Assembly: GCF_014653785.1 (NCBI RefSeq) | Contig: NZ_BNAS01000003.1 | Location: forward strand, 386,117-450,116 | Direction: 5' to 3' | DNA length: 64,000 bases | Source of the DNA: Promicromonospora soli | GTDB lineage: Bacteria; Actinomycetota; Actinomycetes; Actinomycetales; Cellulomonadaceae | Shown here: positions 27,687 to 35,707 of the stretch, piece after piece | Layout: every line of letters starts with the position of its first letter | How positions within the stretch are numbered: the first letter of the stretch is position 1 | Translations under genes and position numbers: made by a program | Notes under the pieces: model-generated | What the model was told of the DNA's origin: nothing | The model's database searches: none | What the model saw: the letters and a program-made list of their open reading frames with translations, nothing else

Positions 27687-29375
27687 ATGGACGACAGGCC
27701 AGTCATCCTCCTGGTCGTCGGCGAGCACGCCGACGTCGTCGAGCAGGAGTTCCGCGCCCGGTACGACCGCGACTACCGCATCGAGACGGCCGTGGGCTTC
27801 GACGCGGGGCTGGACCGTGCGCGCGAGCTCGTGGCCGACGGCGCGCAGATCGCGATGATCGCGGCCGAGCACCACCTGGACGAGGGCACGTCGATCGAGT
27901 TCCTGCACCATGTGCCGGCCATCGTCGCGACGGCGCGGCGCGTGGCTCTCGTCGGGTTCGAGGACTTCGCCGACGCCATCGGCGACCTGCGTGCGGCCGC
28001 TCTGCGGCGCGACATGGACACCTTCATCCTCATCCCGCGCGGCCCGCGGGACGAGGAGTTCCACACGGCGCTGATCGAGCTGCTGTCGGAGTGGGGATGG
28101 TCGGTGGGGCGGCCGCTGGTGACCGTGACGGACCTGGTCGCGGAGTCGGGCGACCGTGGTGCGGCGGCGATCCGGGACCTCCTGGAGCGACTTGGCATCC
28201 CGCACCGCGTGCTCGCTCCGGGCGACGACGAGGCGGAGGAGATCGTCGAGGCGGCCGGGGCCGGGGCGGAGCTGCCCCTGGTCCGGGCCTTCACCGGCAG
28301 GGTCCTGTCCGCGGCGACGCCGGCTGCGGTCGCCGAGGCGATGTACGGCGGGTTCGACACGATCCCGCAGGGTGTGATCGCGGATGTCGCTATCGTCGGC
28401 GCCGGTCCAGCGGGCCTCGCGGCGGCCGTCTACGCGGCGTCCGAGGGGCTGGCCACGGTAGTGCTCGAACGCGACGCGATCGGTGGCCAGGCCGGGTCGA
28501 GCTCCATGATCCGCAACTACCTCGGCTTCCCGCGCGGCATCTCGGGCATGCGGCTCGCGCAGCGGTCCCGCATCCAGGCCGGCCGGTTCGGCGCGCGCTT
28601 CTACACCGGGCGCCCGGCGATCAGTGTCGCGCCTGGTCCCGCCGACGAGCCCGAGCACCAGCACGTGCACGTCGCCGGTGCCCAGATGTGCGCCCGCACC
28701 GTCGTCCTCGCGACCGGGGTGACCTATCGGCGCCTGGGCGTGCCCGGCGTCGACGACCTCGTGGGCGCCGGCGTGTACTACGGGGCCGCGACGTCGATGG
28801 CGCGTGAGATGCAGGACCGCGACGTCTACGTGGTCGGGGGCGGGAACTCGGCCGGCCAGGCCGCCGTCCACCTCGCCAAGTTCGCCGGCGCGGTGACGAT
28901 CCTGGTCCGACGCGCGGCCCTCGCGGAGACGATGTCGGACTACCTGGTGCGCGAGATCGCGGCGACGTCGAACATCCAGGTGCGGACCCGGACCGTGGTC
29001 GCCGACGGCGGCGGGGACGGGCGGCTGCAGTGGCTGCGCCTCGAGGACCTCGATACCGGCGAGGCCGGCAAGACGCTCGCCGACGGCCTGTTCTGCCTGC
29101 TCGGCGCCGAGCCGGACTGTTCTTGGCTGCCCGACGGCGTGGCGCTCGACGAGCGAGGCTTTGTTCTGACCGGCCGGGACGTGCCCCGCGAAGCCTGGAT
29201 CGACGGCGACCCGCCCGCGAGCCTGGAGACGACGGTGCCGGGCATCTTCGCGGTCGGCGACGTGCGCGCCGGGTCCATGAAGCGTGTCGCGTCAGCGAGC
29301 GGCGAGGGCGCGTCGGTGCTGCCGCTGATCCACGCCCACCTGGAGCGGCTGCGCGCCCGCGAGTTCGGGGCCTGA
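27687..29375 (+). CDS. Thioredoxin-reductase-like flavoprotein with N-terminal receiver-like domain, lacking CxxC
   Basis: 562 residues. Residues 1-130 resemble a response-regulator receiver, but the usual phosphoacceptor Asp position falls in AQIAMIAAEHH and carries no Asp. Residues about 140-220 look like a glutaredoxin/thioredoxin fold without cysteines (IPHRVLAPGDDEAEEI, LPLVRAFTGRVL). From 233 on is a thioredoxin reductase (GAGPAGLAAAVYA, VVGGGNSAGQAAVHLAKFA, FAVGDVRAGSMKRVASASGEG). The catalytic CxxC is replaced by GAAT (366-369), so it cannot act as a normal disulfide reductase. ATG at 27687. Function probably NAD(P)H-linked electron transfer; partner unknown. Confidence 0.85.
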   Translation: MDDRPVILLVVGEHADVVEQEFRARYDRDYRIETAVGFDAGLDRARELVADGAQIAMIAAEHHLDEGTSIEFLHHVPAIVATARRVALVGFEDFADAIGDLRAAALRRDMDTFILIPRGPRDEEFHTALIELLSEWGWSVGRPLVTVTDLVAESGDRGAAAIRDLLERLGIPHRVLAPGDDEAEEIVEAAGAGAELPLVRAFTGRVLSAATPAAVAEAMYGGFDTIPQGVIADVAIVGAGPAGLAAAVYAASEGLATVVLERDAIGGQAGSSSMIRNYLGFPRGISGMRLAQRSRIQAGRFGARFYTGRPAISVAPGPADEPEHQHVHVAGAQMCARTVVLATGVTYRRLGVPGVDDLVGAGVYYGAATSMAREMQDRDVYVVGGGNSAGQAAVHLAKFAGAVTILVRRAALAETMSDYLVREIAATSNIQVRTRTVVADGGGDGRLQWLRLEDLDTGEAGKTLADGLFCLLGAEPDCSWLPDGVALDERGFVLTGRDVPREAWIDGDPPASLETTVPGIFAVGDVRAGSMKRVASASGEGASVLPLIHAHLERLRAREFGA

Positions 29376-29385
29376 CCCGGTCGGT

Positions 29386-29856
29386 TCACTGGTTCCGGGA
29401 GTGGAGGCGTTCCAGCTCGGCGCCGACGGCGGCCATGCCCCGGGCGAGCCCTCGAAGGTCGTCGAGCGGGATGCGCATGAGGACGTCGTCGGCGAACTCG
29501 GGGCGCGCGGCGACCAGGCGACGCATGGCGGACCGGCCGTGCTCCGTCGCGTGGATCCGGCGGACGCGCGCGTCGTGGGGGTCGCTCGAGCGCTCGGCCA
29601 TGCCCTGCGCCACGAGCCGATCGAGCAGCCCGGACATCGAGGCCATGGAGACGCCGAACGCCTCCGCGAGCCCGCTCCCCGTCATGCCCTCGTCCGTGGT
29701 GACCAGCATCGTGAGGACCTTGAGCTGCTGGATCGTGAGCTCCACCGTCAGCAACGGCGTGAGGAGAGTAGGCAGCGCCCCGGTCTCGAACGCGATGCTG
29801 AGGACGCGGATCTGCTCGGCCAGCCGCATGCGCTCGTCGTCGCCGGTCTCTTTCAC
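29386..29856 (-). CDS. MarR family transcriptional regulator
   Basis: 156 residues with the MarR winged helix: LTIQQLKVLTMLVTTDEGMT, GSGLAEAFGVSMASMSGLLDRLVAQG, DARVRRIHATEHGRSAMRRL. It is divergent from a Baeyer-Villiger monooxygenase gene. The 124-bp region between them carries two related inverted repeats, so it probably represses that enzyme and itself, released by an aromatic or ketone ligand (inference). Confidence 0.9.
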   Translation of the reverse strand: MKETGDDERMRLAEQIRVLSIAFETGALPTLLTPLLTVELTIQQLKVLTMLVTTDEGMTGSGLAEAFGVSMASMSGLLDRLVAQGMAERSSDPHDARVRRIHATEHGRSAMRRLVAARPEFADDVLMRIPLDDLRGLARGMAAVGAELERLHSRNQ

Positions 29857-29893
29857 GTGCCCACCGTAGTTCGTGCAGGGATGTCCGGCCGTG

Positions 29894-29938
29894 TTTACTT
29901 AGGATCAGCCTAACCTATTTACTTAGGACCAGGTTAAG
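29894..29938. promoter_or_regulatory. Tandem MarR operator candidates
   Basis: TTAGGATCAGCCTAA (29899-29913) is a perfect 5-bp inverted repeat. CTTAGGACCAGGTTAAG (29922-29938) is a related imperfect one. Both start with the direct repeat TTTACTTAGGA, spaced 24 bases apart. They fill the AT-richer stretch between the MarR and monooxygenase genes. Confidence 0.6.
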
Positions 29939-29980
29939 TTTACGGTGGCCGGACCAACCGATCCCAGCGAGGGGCCACAC

Positions 29981-31789
29981 ATGACAACCTCTTCCCAGGC
30001 GACGCCGACCATCGAGGAGCTGGACGTCGACGCGCTCCGGGCGAAGTACGCCGCGGAGCGGGACCGGCGCATCCGCCCGGACGGGGCAACCCAGTACCGG
30101 CGCACGGCCGGTTCCTTCGGCTACTACGCCACTGATCCGTACACCCCTCGGGTCGAGCGCGAGCCGCTGACGGACACCGTCGAGGTGCTCGTCGTCGGCG
30201 GCGGGTTCGGCGGCCTTGTCACGGGTGCACGCCTGCGCCAGGCCGGCGTCGAGAACCTGCGCATGATGGACGAGGCCGGCGACTTCGGCGGGACCTGGTA
30301 CTGGAACCGTTACCCCGGCATCCACTGCGACATCCAGTCCTACGTCTACATGCCGCTCCTCGAGGAGGTCGGCTCCGTGCCGGAGTGGCGCTACGCGCCC
30401 GGCGAGGAGATCCGGCGGCACGCCGTCGCCATCGCGCGGAAGTACGACCTGTACCGCGACGCGGTGTTCCATACCAGGGTGACCGCGCTGGACTGGGACG
30501 AGGCGGCGGACGAGTGGGTGGTGCGGACCGATCGCGGAGACCGCATGCGCGCCCGCTACGTGATCACCTCCTCCGGCACGCTCACCGAGCCCAAGCTCCC
30601 GGGCATCCCCGGCATCGAGACCTTCCGCGGCCACACCTTCCACACGAGCCGGTGGGACTACGGCTACACCGGCGGCGACCAGTTCGGCGGCCTGACCGGG
30701 CTCGCCGACAAGAAGGTGGCAGTGGTGGGCACGGGCGCCACCGGCGTGCAGGTCATCCCGTTCGTGGCGCGCGACGCCGAGCAGCTCGTCGTCTTCCAGC
30801 GCACCCCCTCGTCGGTCGACGTCCGGGACAACCGCCCCACCGACCCGGAGTGGGCCGCATCGCTCCGCCCCGGCTGGCAGCGGGAACGCATGGACAACTT
30901 CCTCGCCGTCGTCTCCGGTGAGCCCGTCGACGGGGACCTGACGCAGGACGGCTGGACGTCGACCGCCCAGCTGCAGCGCAAGGTCGTCTCCGGCGCCGTG
31001 GACACCAGCGTGTCCGCCGAGGAGCGCGAGCGGATCGACGATCTCGTCGACCTCGCGAAGATGAATCAGATCCGCGCCCGCGTCGACGAGGTGGTCACCG
31101 ACCCCGCGACCGCCGAGCTGCTCAAGCCCTGGTACCGCTACATGTGCAAGCGACCGACCTTCAGCGACCTCTACCTGCCGACCTTCAACCGGCCCAACGT
31201 CACGCTCGTCGACACGGCGGACTTCGGCGGAATCACGCGCATGACTCAGACCGGCGTCGTCGTGGGCGACGTCGAGTACGAGGTCGACTGCGTCATCTTC
31301 GCCACGGGTTTCGAGGTCGGCGTCTCCGGCGTCCTGTCCGGGACCATGCCCGTGACCGGCCGCGGTGGCCAGACGCTCCTCGAGACCTGGGGGCGCCGCG
31401 GCCCCATGACGCTGCACGGGTTCTACAGCCACGGGTTCCCGAACCTCTTCCACCTCGGATCCCTGCAGAACGCCAACTCCGTGAACTTCGTGCACATCCT
31501 GCAGGAGCAGGCCGAGCACATCGCCGCCGTCATCGCCGAGAGCCGCGCGGCGGGCGCCCGCTACGTAGAGCCCTCGGAACAGGCGCAGGCCGGCTGGTCG
31601 CAGACCATCCGCGACTCCAGCCACGACAACAGCGCCTTCCAGGCGGAGTGCACCCCCGGCTACTACAACCGGGAGGGCGCTGGCACCCAGGGCAGCTCCG
31701 CCTACGGCCCGGGGCCGGTCGCCTTCCACCGCCTGCTGCGGGACTGGCGCGCGAGCGACCTGAGCGACGTCCTGGTGGGCGCCGAATGA
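29981..31789 (+). CDS. Baeyer-Villiger-type flavin monooxygenase
   Basis: 602 residues from ATG 29981, with GAGGGG upstream. Features in order: Rossmann motif VVGGGFGGLVTGARLRQ, GDFGGTWYWNRYPGIHCD, the Baeyer-Villiger fingerprint FRGHTFHTSRWD (F-x-G-x3-H-x3-W-D), the NADPH motif VVGTGATGVQVIPFVA and VIFATGFEVG. Type I BVMOs insert oxygen next to a ketone carbonyl. The roughly 60-residue N-terminal extension and size resemble cyclopentadecanone/phenylacetone-type enzymes, but the substrate is not predictable. Controlled by the divergent MarR gene. Confidence 0.92.
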   Translation: MTTSSQATPTIEELDVDALRAKYAAERDRRIRPDGATQYRRTAGSFGYYATDPYTPRVEREPLTDTVEVLVVGGGFGGLVTGARLRQAGVENLRMMDEAGDFGGTWYWNRYPGIHCDIQSYVYMPLLEEVGSVPEWRYAPGEEIRRHAVAIARKYDLYRDAVFHTRVTALDWDEAADEWVVRTDRGDRMRARYVITSSGTLTEPKLPGIPGIETFRGHTFHTSRWDYGYTGGDQFGGLTGLADKKVAVVGTGATGVQVIPFVARDAEQLVVFQRTPSSVDVRDNRPTDPEWAASLRPGWQRERMDNFLAVVSGEPVDGDLTQDGWTSTAQLQRKVVSGAVDTSVSAEERERIDDLVDLAKMNQIRARVDEVVTDPATAELLKPWYRYMCKRPTFSDLYLPTFNRPNVTLVDTADFGGITRMTQTGVVVGDVEYEVDCVIFATGFEVGVSGVLSGTMPVTGRGGQTLLETWGRRGPMTLHGFYSHGFPNLFHLGSLQNANSVNFVHILQEQAEHIAAVIAESRAAGARYVEPSEQAQAGWSQTIRDSSHDNSAFQAECTPGYYNREGAGTQGSSAYGPGPVAFHRLLRDWRASDLSDVLVGAE

Positions 31790-31893
31790 GGCTCGGCGCG
31801 CTGCCGGTCGCGCTGTCGGCGCTCGCGGCGAGTTCGAGGCGCTCGCCGACGGCATCCGCCAGTCGAACGGCGGCTGACCCGGCGCCGATCATG

Positions 31894-31975
31894 CGAAAGT
31901 CCGCTTCGACCACGCGGTTGCGCATGCTTCTGGCGCCAGAAGCATGCGCAACCGCGTGGTCGGGGCGGACTTTCG
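31894..31975. repeat. 82-bp near-perfect palindrome with no loop
   Basis: Two 41-base arms meet at GGCGCC without a spacer. The outer end is CGAAAGTCCGC and the inner end CATGCTTCTGGC; only two positions mismatch. It lies between the monooxygenase and a hypothetical gene. It may terminate transcription, but there is no T-run. See the other long palindromes in this window. Confidence 0.85.
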
Positions 31976-32035
31976 GCCAGGGACCGACGGCGGCCGTGGC
32001 ACTGAGCACCCCCTGACATGCGGAAAGATGCGCGC

Positions 32036-32533
32036 ATGAGGTTCGAGTATTTCTCCGTCCCAGACGACGAGACCGCGGCCCAGACCATCGACGGCGAGGC
32101 GATCGTCGGAAGTGTGGGATCCCACGTCGTCGACCCCGCTTCGGTGCTCGGGCAGCTGGAGCGCCTGCTCGGCGGTCCGGTCGGGGACGACGGCCTGCGC
32201 AGCGCACAGCTCGTCGCCGAGAGCCCTGACGGCGCCCGGCTCGTGATCCGGCTGTCCAACCACCTGGTGTCGCTGTTCGGGATGGTGCGGCCGACGACGC
32301 TGGACGACGTCGTCAGGCACTGGTCCCTGTCGCGGCGGTTCCGCCGCTCCGCCCCGGAGGACCTGCACGCCTTCGCCGCCGGCCTGCACGAGCTGTGCAA
32401 GGGCAGCGGCAGGCGCGTCTACTGCCGGGCGACCGCGGACGAGAGCGAGCTGGCCACGGCCATGGCCCCGGGCGCGGGGTCCGACGGCGGAGCCGGCCCG
32501 GACGAGCCGAGGCCCCTGCCCCGGCGGCGCTGA
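32036..32533 (+). CDS. Hypothetical protein
   Basis: 165 residues from ATG 32036, which has GGAAAG ten bases upstream; an ATG at 32018 lacks a ribosome site. No family recognised. It begins RFEYFSVPDDETAAQTIDGEA, has a mixed alpha/beta middle (ARLVIRLSNHLVSLFGMVRP) and a conserved-looking LHELCKGSGRRVYCRATADE segment, and ends in a disordered Gly/Pro/Arg-rich tail. No signal or membrane segment. The gene is isolated, with long palindromes on each side (31894-31975, 32574-32639). Confidence 0.7.
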   Translation: MRFEYFSVPDDETAAQTIDGEAIVGSVGSHVVDPASVLGQLERLLGGPVGDDGLRSAQLVAESPDGARLVIRLSNHLVSLFGMVRPTTLDDVVRHWSLSRRFRRSAPEDLHAFAAGLHELCKGSGRRVYCRATADESELATAMAPGAGSDGGAGPDEPRPLPRRR

Positions 32534-32573
32534 CGGGCGCCGCTCTCCGTACGGCCGCCGGGGGTTTCTGACC

Positions 32574-32639
32574 GGTGTTCAGCAGGCTCTGGACGACCAT
32601 TATCCCGGGGATAATGGTCGCTCGGGCCTGCTGAACACC
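32574..32639. terminator. 66-bp palindrome between convergent genes
   Basis: Outer arms GGTGTTCAGCAGGC and GCCTGCTGAACACC, inner arms CGACCATTATCCC and GGGATAATGGTCG, with a short mismatched bulge between. It is the only feature in the gap between the hypothetical gene and the convergent oxidoreductase, so a bidirectional terminator is likely. Confidence 0.7.
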
Positions 32640-32641
32640 CT

Positions 32642-33826
32642 TCAGTACGGTGCGGTGGTGGACGCTGTGTCGTTGGCGTAGATGTCCCGGTAGAGGCGCA
32701 GCGCGCCAGTGGTGAGCTCCTGGCGGTCGTGGCCGGCGAACCGGCCGACCGCCAGGGCCGCCGGCACAGGTGCGGCGCCGGTCAGCGCGTGGCGGAGGGC
32801 CCGGGCCGCGCCCGCCGCGTGCGTGGCCCAGATCGCCTGGGCGACCCACACGCCGGGTGCCTCGGGGTGGGGGCCCAGGAACGGCAGGTTGTCGGGCGTG
32901 ATCGCGAAGACGCCGTTGACCCGCTCCTCGGGCTCGAAGCGCACCGCCGGATCGAGCAGGAGCTGCGCCTCGTCGATCGCCGGGGTGAGGTTCGCTGACC
33001 AGGCGAGCCCGGTGCCCTGGTCGAGGCCGTCCTGGCCGATCACGACGGGCGCATGGTCGTAGGTCCCCAGGCCGAGCCGATCGCCGTGCACGCGGCCGTA
33101 GACGTGGTCCTCGGGCCAGCGGAGGAACGGCCCCTCGTGGAGGTCCGCGCGCCGGGGTCCGTAGACGTACGGGTGGGCGACCGGGACCAGAGGGAGGTCG
33201 AGGCCGACCAGATCCGCGAGGGTCGGGCCCCACACACCGGCCGCGAGGATCACGTCGTCGGCCGCCCAGGTCTTGCCGTCGCGGGTGCGGACGCGGGTCG
33301 GCTGCCCCGGGGTGATGCCGACGACCTCGGCGCCCGTGACGAACCGGGCGCCGGCGTCGGCCGCCCGACGTCGGAGCGCCGCGGTGAGGACGACGGGAGC
33401 GGCAGTGCCGTCCAGCGCGTACTGCCATGCCGCTACGGCGCGATCCGCGTTCACCACCGCGGCGACGGACGCGGGGAGGTCCCCGGGCGCCGTCTCCGTG
33501 ACGAGCAGACCGACGGCGCGGGCCTGCTCCGCCCGCTGCGCCAGCTCGTGGGCGCCGTCGGTCGAGGTGGCGATCTCGATCCCGCCGGACCGCGCGAACC
33601 CGGAGCCGAGCGACGAGTAGACCTCCGCGGACTCGCGCGCGAGCGTGGTGAGGATCGCCGCCTCGTTGTACAGGCCGACGAGCCCCGGGGCGAAGGCTGT
33701 CGAACCGCGCGGGCTGCCGGTCTCCCGTTCGAGCACCGTCACCTCGAAACCGTCGAGCGCGGCCAGCTCCGCGGCGATGGCGGTCCCGACAACTCCTGCT
33801 CCGACGATCACTGTCTGCCGCGCCAT
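32642..33826 (-). CDS. FAD-dependent oxidoreductase, DAO/glycine oxidase family
   Basis: 394 residues. An N-terminal FAD fold (VIVGAGVVGTAIAAELA) and the C-terminal closing motif (NGVFAITPDNLPFLGPHPEAPGVW without the extreme end) mark the DAO superfamily, which oxidises secondary or D-amino groups. A GSTAFAPGLVGLYNEA motif near residue 45 resembles dimethylglycine/sarcosine dehydrogenase-like proteins. ATG at 33826. No partner subunit nearby. Substrate unknown. Confidence 0.85.
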   Translation of the reverse strand: MARQTVIVGAGVVGTAIAAELAALDGFEVTVLERETGSPRGSTAFAPGLVGLYNEAAILTTLARESAEVYSSLGSGFARSGGIEIATSTDGAHELAQRAEQARAVGLLVTETAPGDLPASVAAVVNADRAVAAWQYALDGTAAPVVLTAALRRRAADAGARFVTGAEVVGITPGQPTRVRTRDGKTWAADDVILAAGVWGPTLADLVGLDLPLVPVAHPYVYGPRRADLHEGPFLRWPEDHVYGRVHGDRLGLGTYDHAPVVIGQDGLDQGTGLAWSANLTPAIDEAQLLLDPAVRFEPEERVNGVFAITPDNLPFLGPHPEAPGVWVAQAIWATHAAGAARALRHALTGAAPVPAALAVGRFAGHDRQELTTGALRLYRDIYANDTASTTAPY

Positions 33827-33921
33827 GTCCGCTGCCCCTCTGCGCCGTGCGGCATCTTCCGGTCGCGTCGACCGGGCCGCGGTCCTCTGACTTCGGCGAG
33901 CGTAACCGACGAGCTCACCGG

Positions 33922-34758
33922 TCACTCAGGCGGCGCGGGAAGCCAGGTGAACCAGTCGTCGGCGGGCACCTCGTCCAGCCGGCGCAGGTCACGCGGGCCC
34001 AGCAGGCTCGTGCGGGCCAGCCCACGCGCCACCATGACTGCTACCGCGGATGCACCATGCGGCTTGAAGTGCGTGTTGTCCTGCTTCGTGTCGGTCCACA
34101 GGAAGTAGTTCTTGGTCTCCTCCGGCCCGAGCTCCTGCCACAGCGCGAGGGTCTGGACCTGGACGTCGATCACCGGCACCTCGAGCCGCTCCGCGAGGGC
34201 ACGCATGGCGTGCGGGTACTCGCCGTGGGTCTCTACGGCGTTCCCGCTCGCGTCGAACCGGCGGCGTTCGGCGCTGGTTGCGAACACAGGCAGGGCGCCG
34301 GCGGACCGGGCCACGTCGACGTACATGGTCAGGTACTCCTGGTACGTGGTCCAGGGGTCGGTGCCGCGCGCGGGATCCGCGATCTTTTCGTCGTTGTGCG
34401 AGAACTGGGTCACCAGGACGTCGCCCGCCGTGATCGTCCTGGCGATCGCGTCCAGGCGGCCCTCGTCGACGAAGCTCTTGGAGCTCCGGCCGTTGCGCGC
34501 GTGGTTGGCCACTGCGATGCGTCGTGACAGGTAGAACGGCAGGGCCATGCCCCAGCCGGTCTCGGGGGCGTTCGCCAGGTCCTTGGGCGCGGCGGTGGAG
34601 TCGCCCGCGATGTAGATGGTGCCGACGGGGGACGTCTTGCCGGCGGCGGTCCGAGGCGCCTGTGCCGCTGCCGCGGGTCCGGCGGTGGCTCCTAGCGACG
34701 CGGCAGCGAGGCCGGTCAGGAGGAAGGTGCGGCGGCTCGGGTCGGACTTTCGATTCAT
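33922..34758 (-). CDS. Rhamnogalacturonan acetylesterase (CE12-like, SGNH hydrolase), exported by Tat
   Basis: 278 residues. The N-terminus SRRTFLLTGLAAASLG is a twin-arginine-type signal ending near AAAAQA. SGNH blocks are in order: IYIAGDSTAA (Ser), NHARNGRSSKSF (Gly/Arg), QFSHND (Asn) and DNTHFKPHGA (Asp/His pair). These match CE12 esterases that remove acetyl groups from pectin. It fits the plant-polysaccharide theme of the alpha-galactosidase and GH62 genes but stands alone here. Confidence 0.9.
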   Translation of the reverse strand: MNRKSDPSRRTFLLTGLAAASLGATAGPAAAAQAPRTAAGKTSPVGTIYIAGDSTAAPKDLANAPETGWGMALPFYLSRRIAVANHARNGRSSKSFVDEGRLDAIARTITAGDVLVTQFSHNDEKIADPARGTDPWTTYQEYLTMYVDVARSAGALPVFATSAERRRFDASGNAVETHGEYPHAMRALAERLEVPVIDVQVQTLALWQELGPEETKNYFLWTDTKQDNTHFKPHGASAVAVMVARGLARTSLLGPRDLRRLDEVPADDWFTWLPAPPE

Positions 34759-34857
34759 GGCGTCTTTGCCTCTCGGTAACCGGTTTCCCGAGATGCTAGC
34801 AGGCCACCTGGCGCACCCGGCGAGGTGGTGCGATGCCGTCGAGATCGTGCGGTGTGC

Positions 34858-35607
34858 TCATCGCTGGGCCGCCGGGCGCACGATGATCTCGTTCACGTCG
34901 ACGTCGGCGGGTTGGGCGAGGGCGAACGAGATCGCCCGCGCGATCGCGTCCGCGGGGATGGCGTTGCGGCGATAGGTCCGCATGGCGCTCTGCGCCCCGG
35001 GGTCCGAGATGTGCTCGGCGAGCTCGCTCTCGACCACGCCCGGCGTGATGGTGGTGACCCGGATGCTCGGGTCCGACTCGAGCCGCAGCCCCTCGGTGAT
35101 CGCCCACGCCGCGAACTTCGTCGCGGAGTAGACGGCCGACGTCGGGACCACTTCGTGCGCCCCGACCGAGGCGATGGTCACGACGTGCCCGCCGCCCTGC
35201 CGTTGGAAGTGCGGCAGCACCGCGGCGATGCCGTGGAGCAGCCCCTTGACGTTGACCTCGATCATCCGGTCCCACTCGTCGACCAGAAGGGCGTCGAGCC
35301 GGGACAGCGGCATCACGCCGGCGTTGTTAACGATGACGTCGATGCGCCCGTGCTCCTCGACGATGCGGTCCACGACGGCGCGGACGTCGTCGGGGTCGGT
35401 CACGTCGAGGCGCCGGACGCCGGCCCGTCCGCCGTCGGCCCGGATGCGGGCGGCTACCGCCTCCAGGCGGTCCGTGCGCCGTGCGCCGAGGACTACCTGG
35501 TGGCCCTCCGACGCTAGCCGGACAGCCGTGGCCTCGCCGATACCGCTGCTCGCACCGGTGACGAGGACGACGCGGGGGGTGCTGGATGGGAGTGCTGTTG
35601 TTGTCAT
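34858..35607 (-). CDS. Short-chain dehydrogenase/reductase
   Basis: 249 residues. Classical SDR: cofactor motif VTGASSGIGEATAVRLA, NNAG at about residue 90, and the catalytic Ser with YxxxK in SVGAHEVVPTSAVYSATKFAAWA. The Arg after the glycine motif (GARRTDRLEAV) suggests NADP preference. Divergent from an XRE regulator with inverted repeats between, so it is probably its target. Substrate unknown. Confidence 0.9.
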   Translation of the reverse strand: MTTTALPSSTPRVVLVTGASSGIGEATAVRLASEGHQVVLGARRTDRLEAVAARIRADGGRAGVRRLDVTDPDDVRAVVDRIVEEHGRIDVIVNNAGVMPLSRLDALLVDEWDRMIEVNVKGLLHGIAAVLPHFQRQGGGHVVTIASVGAHEVVPTSAVYSATKFAAWAITEGLRLESDPSIRVTTITPGVVESELAEHISDPGAQSAMRTYRRNAIPADAIARAISFALAQPADVDVNEIIVRPAAQR

Positions 35608-35635
35608 GCGTCCAGGCTGCGGCGCCGCCGGGCGG

Positions 35636-35696
35636 CCAGGAAGGACGCCGTCTTCCTGGGTGCGACACACCCTGGATACGCCCGGCGTGAGGCGTA
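35636..35696. promoter_or_regulatory. Two inverted repeats in the SDR/XRE promoter region
   Basis: CCAGGAAG and CTTCCTGG (35636-35659) flank eight bases. TACGCC and GGCGTA (35677-35696) also flank eight bases. The shared spacer length suggests two sites for the same dimeric geometry, though the sequences differ. They fill the 100-bp gap between the divergent genes. Confidence 0.45.
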
Positions 35697-35707
35697 CCTT
35701 CGAAGGC

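Noticed and set aside
31790-31890. Possible C-terminal remnant reading EFEALADGIRQSNGG then stop
   Set aside because: About 20 residues look protein-like, but too short to assign; the frame above it is not clearly coding.
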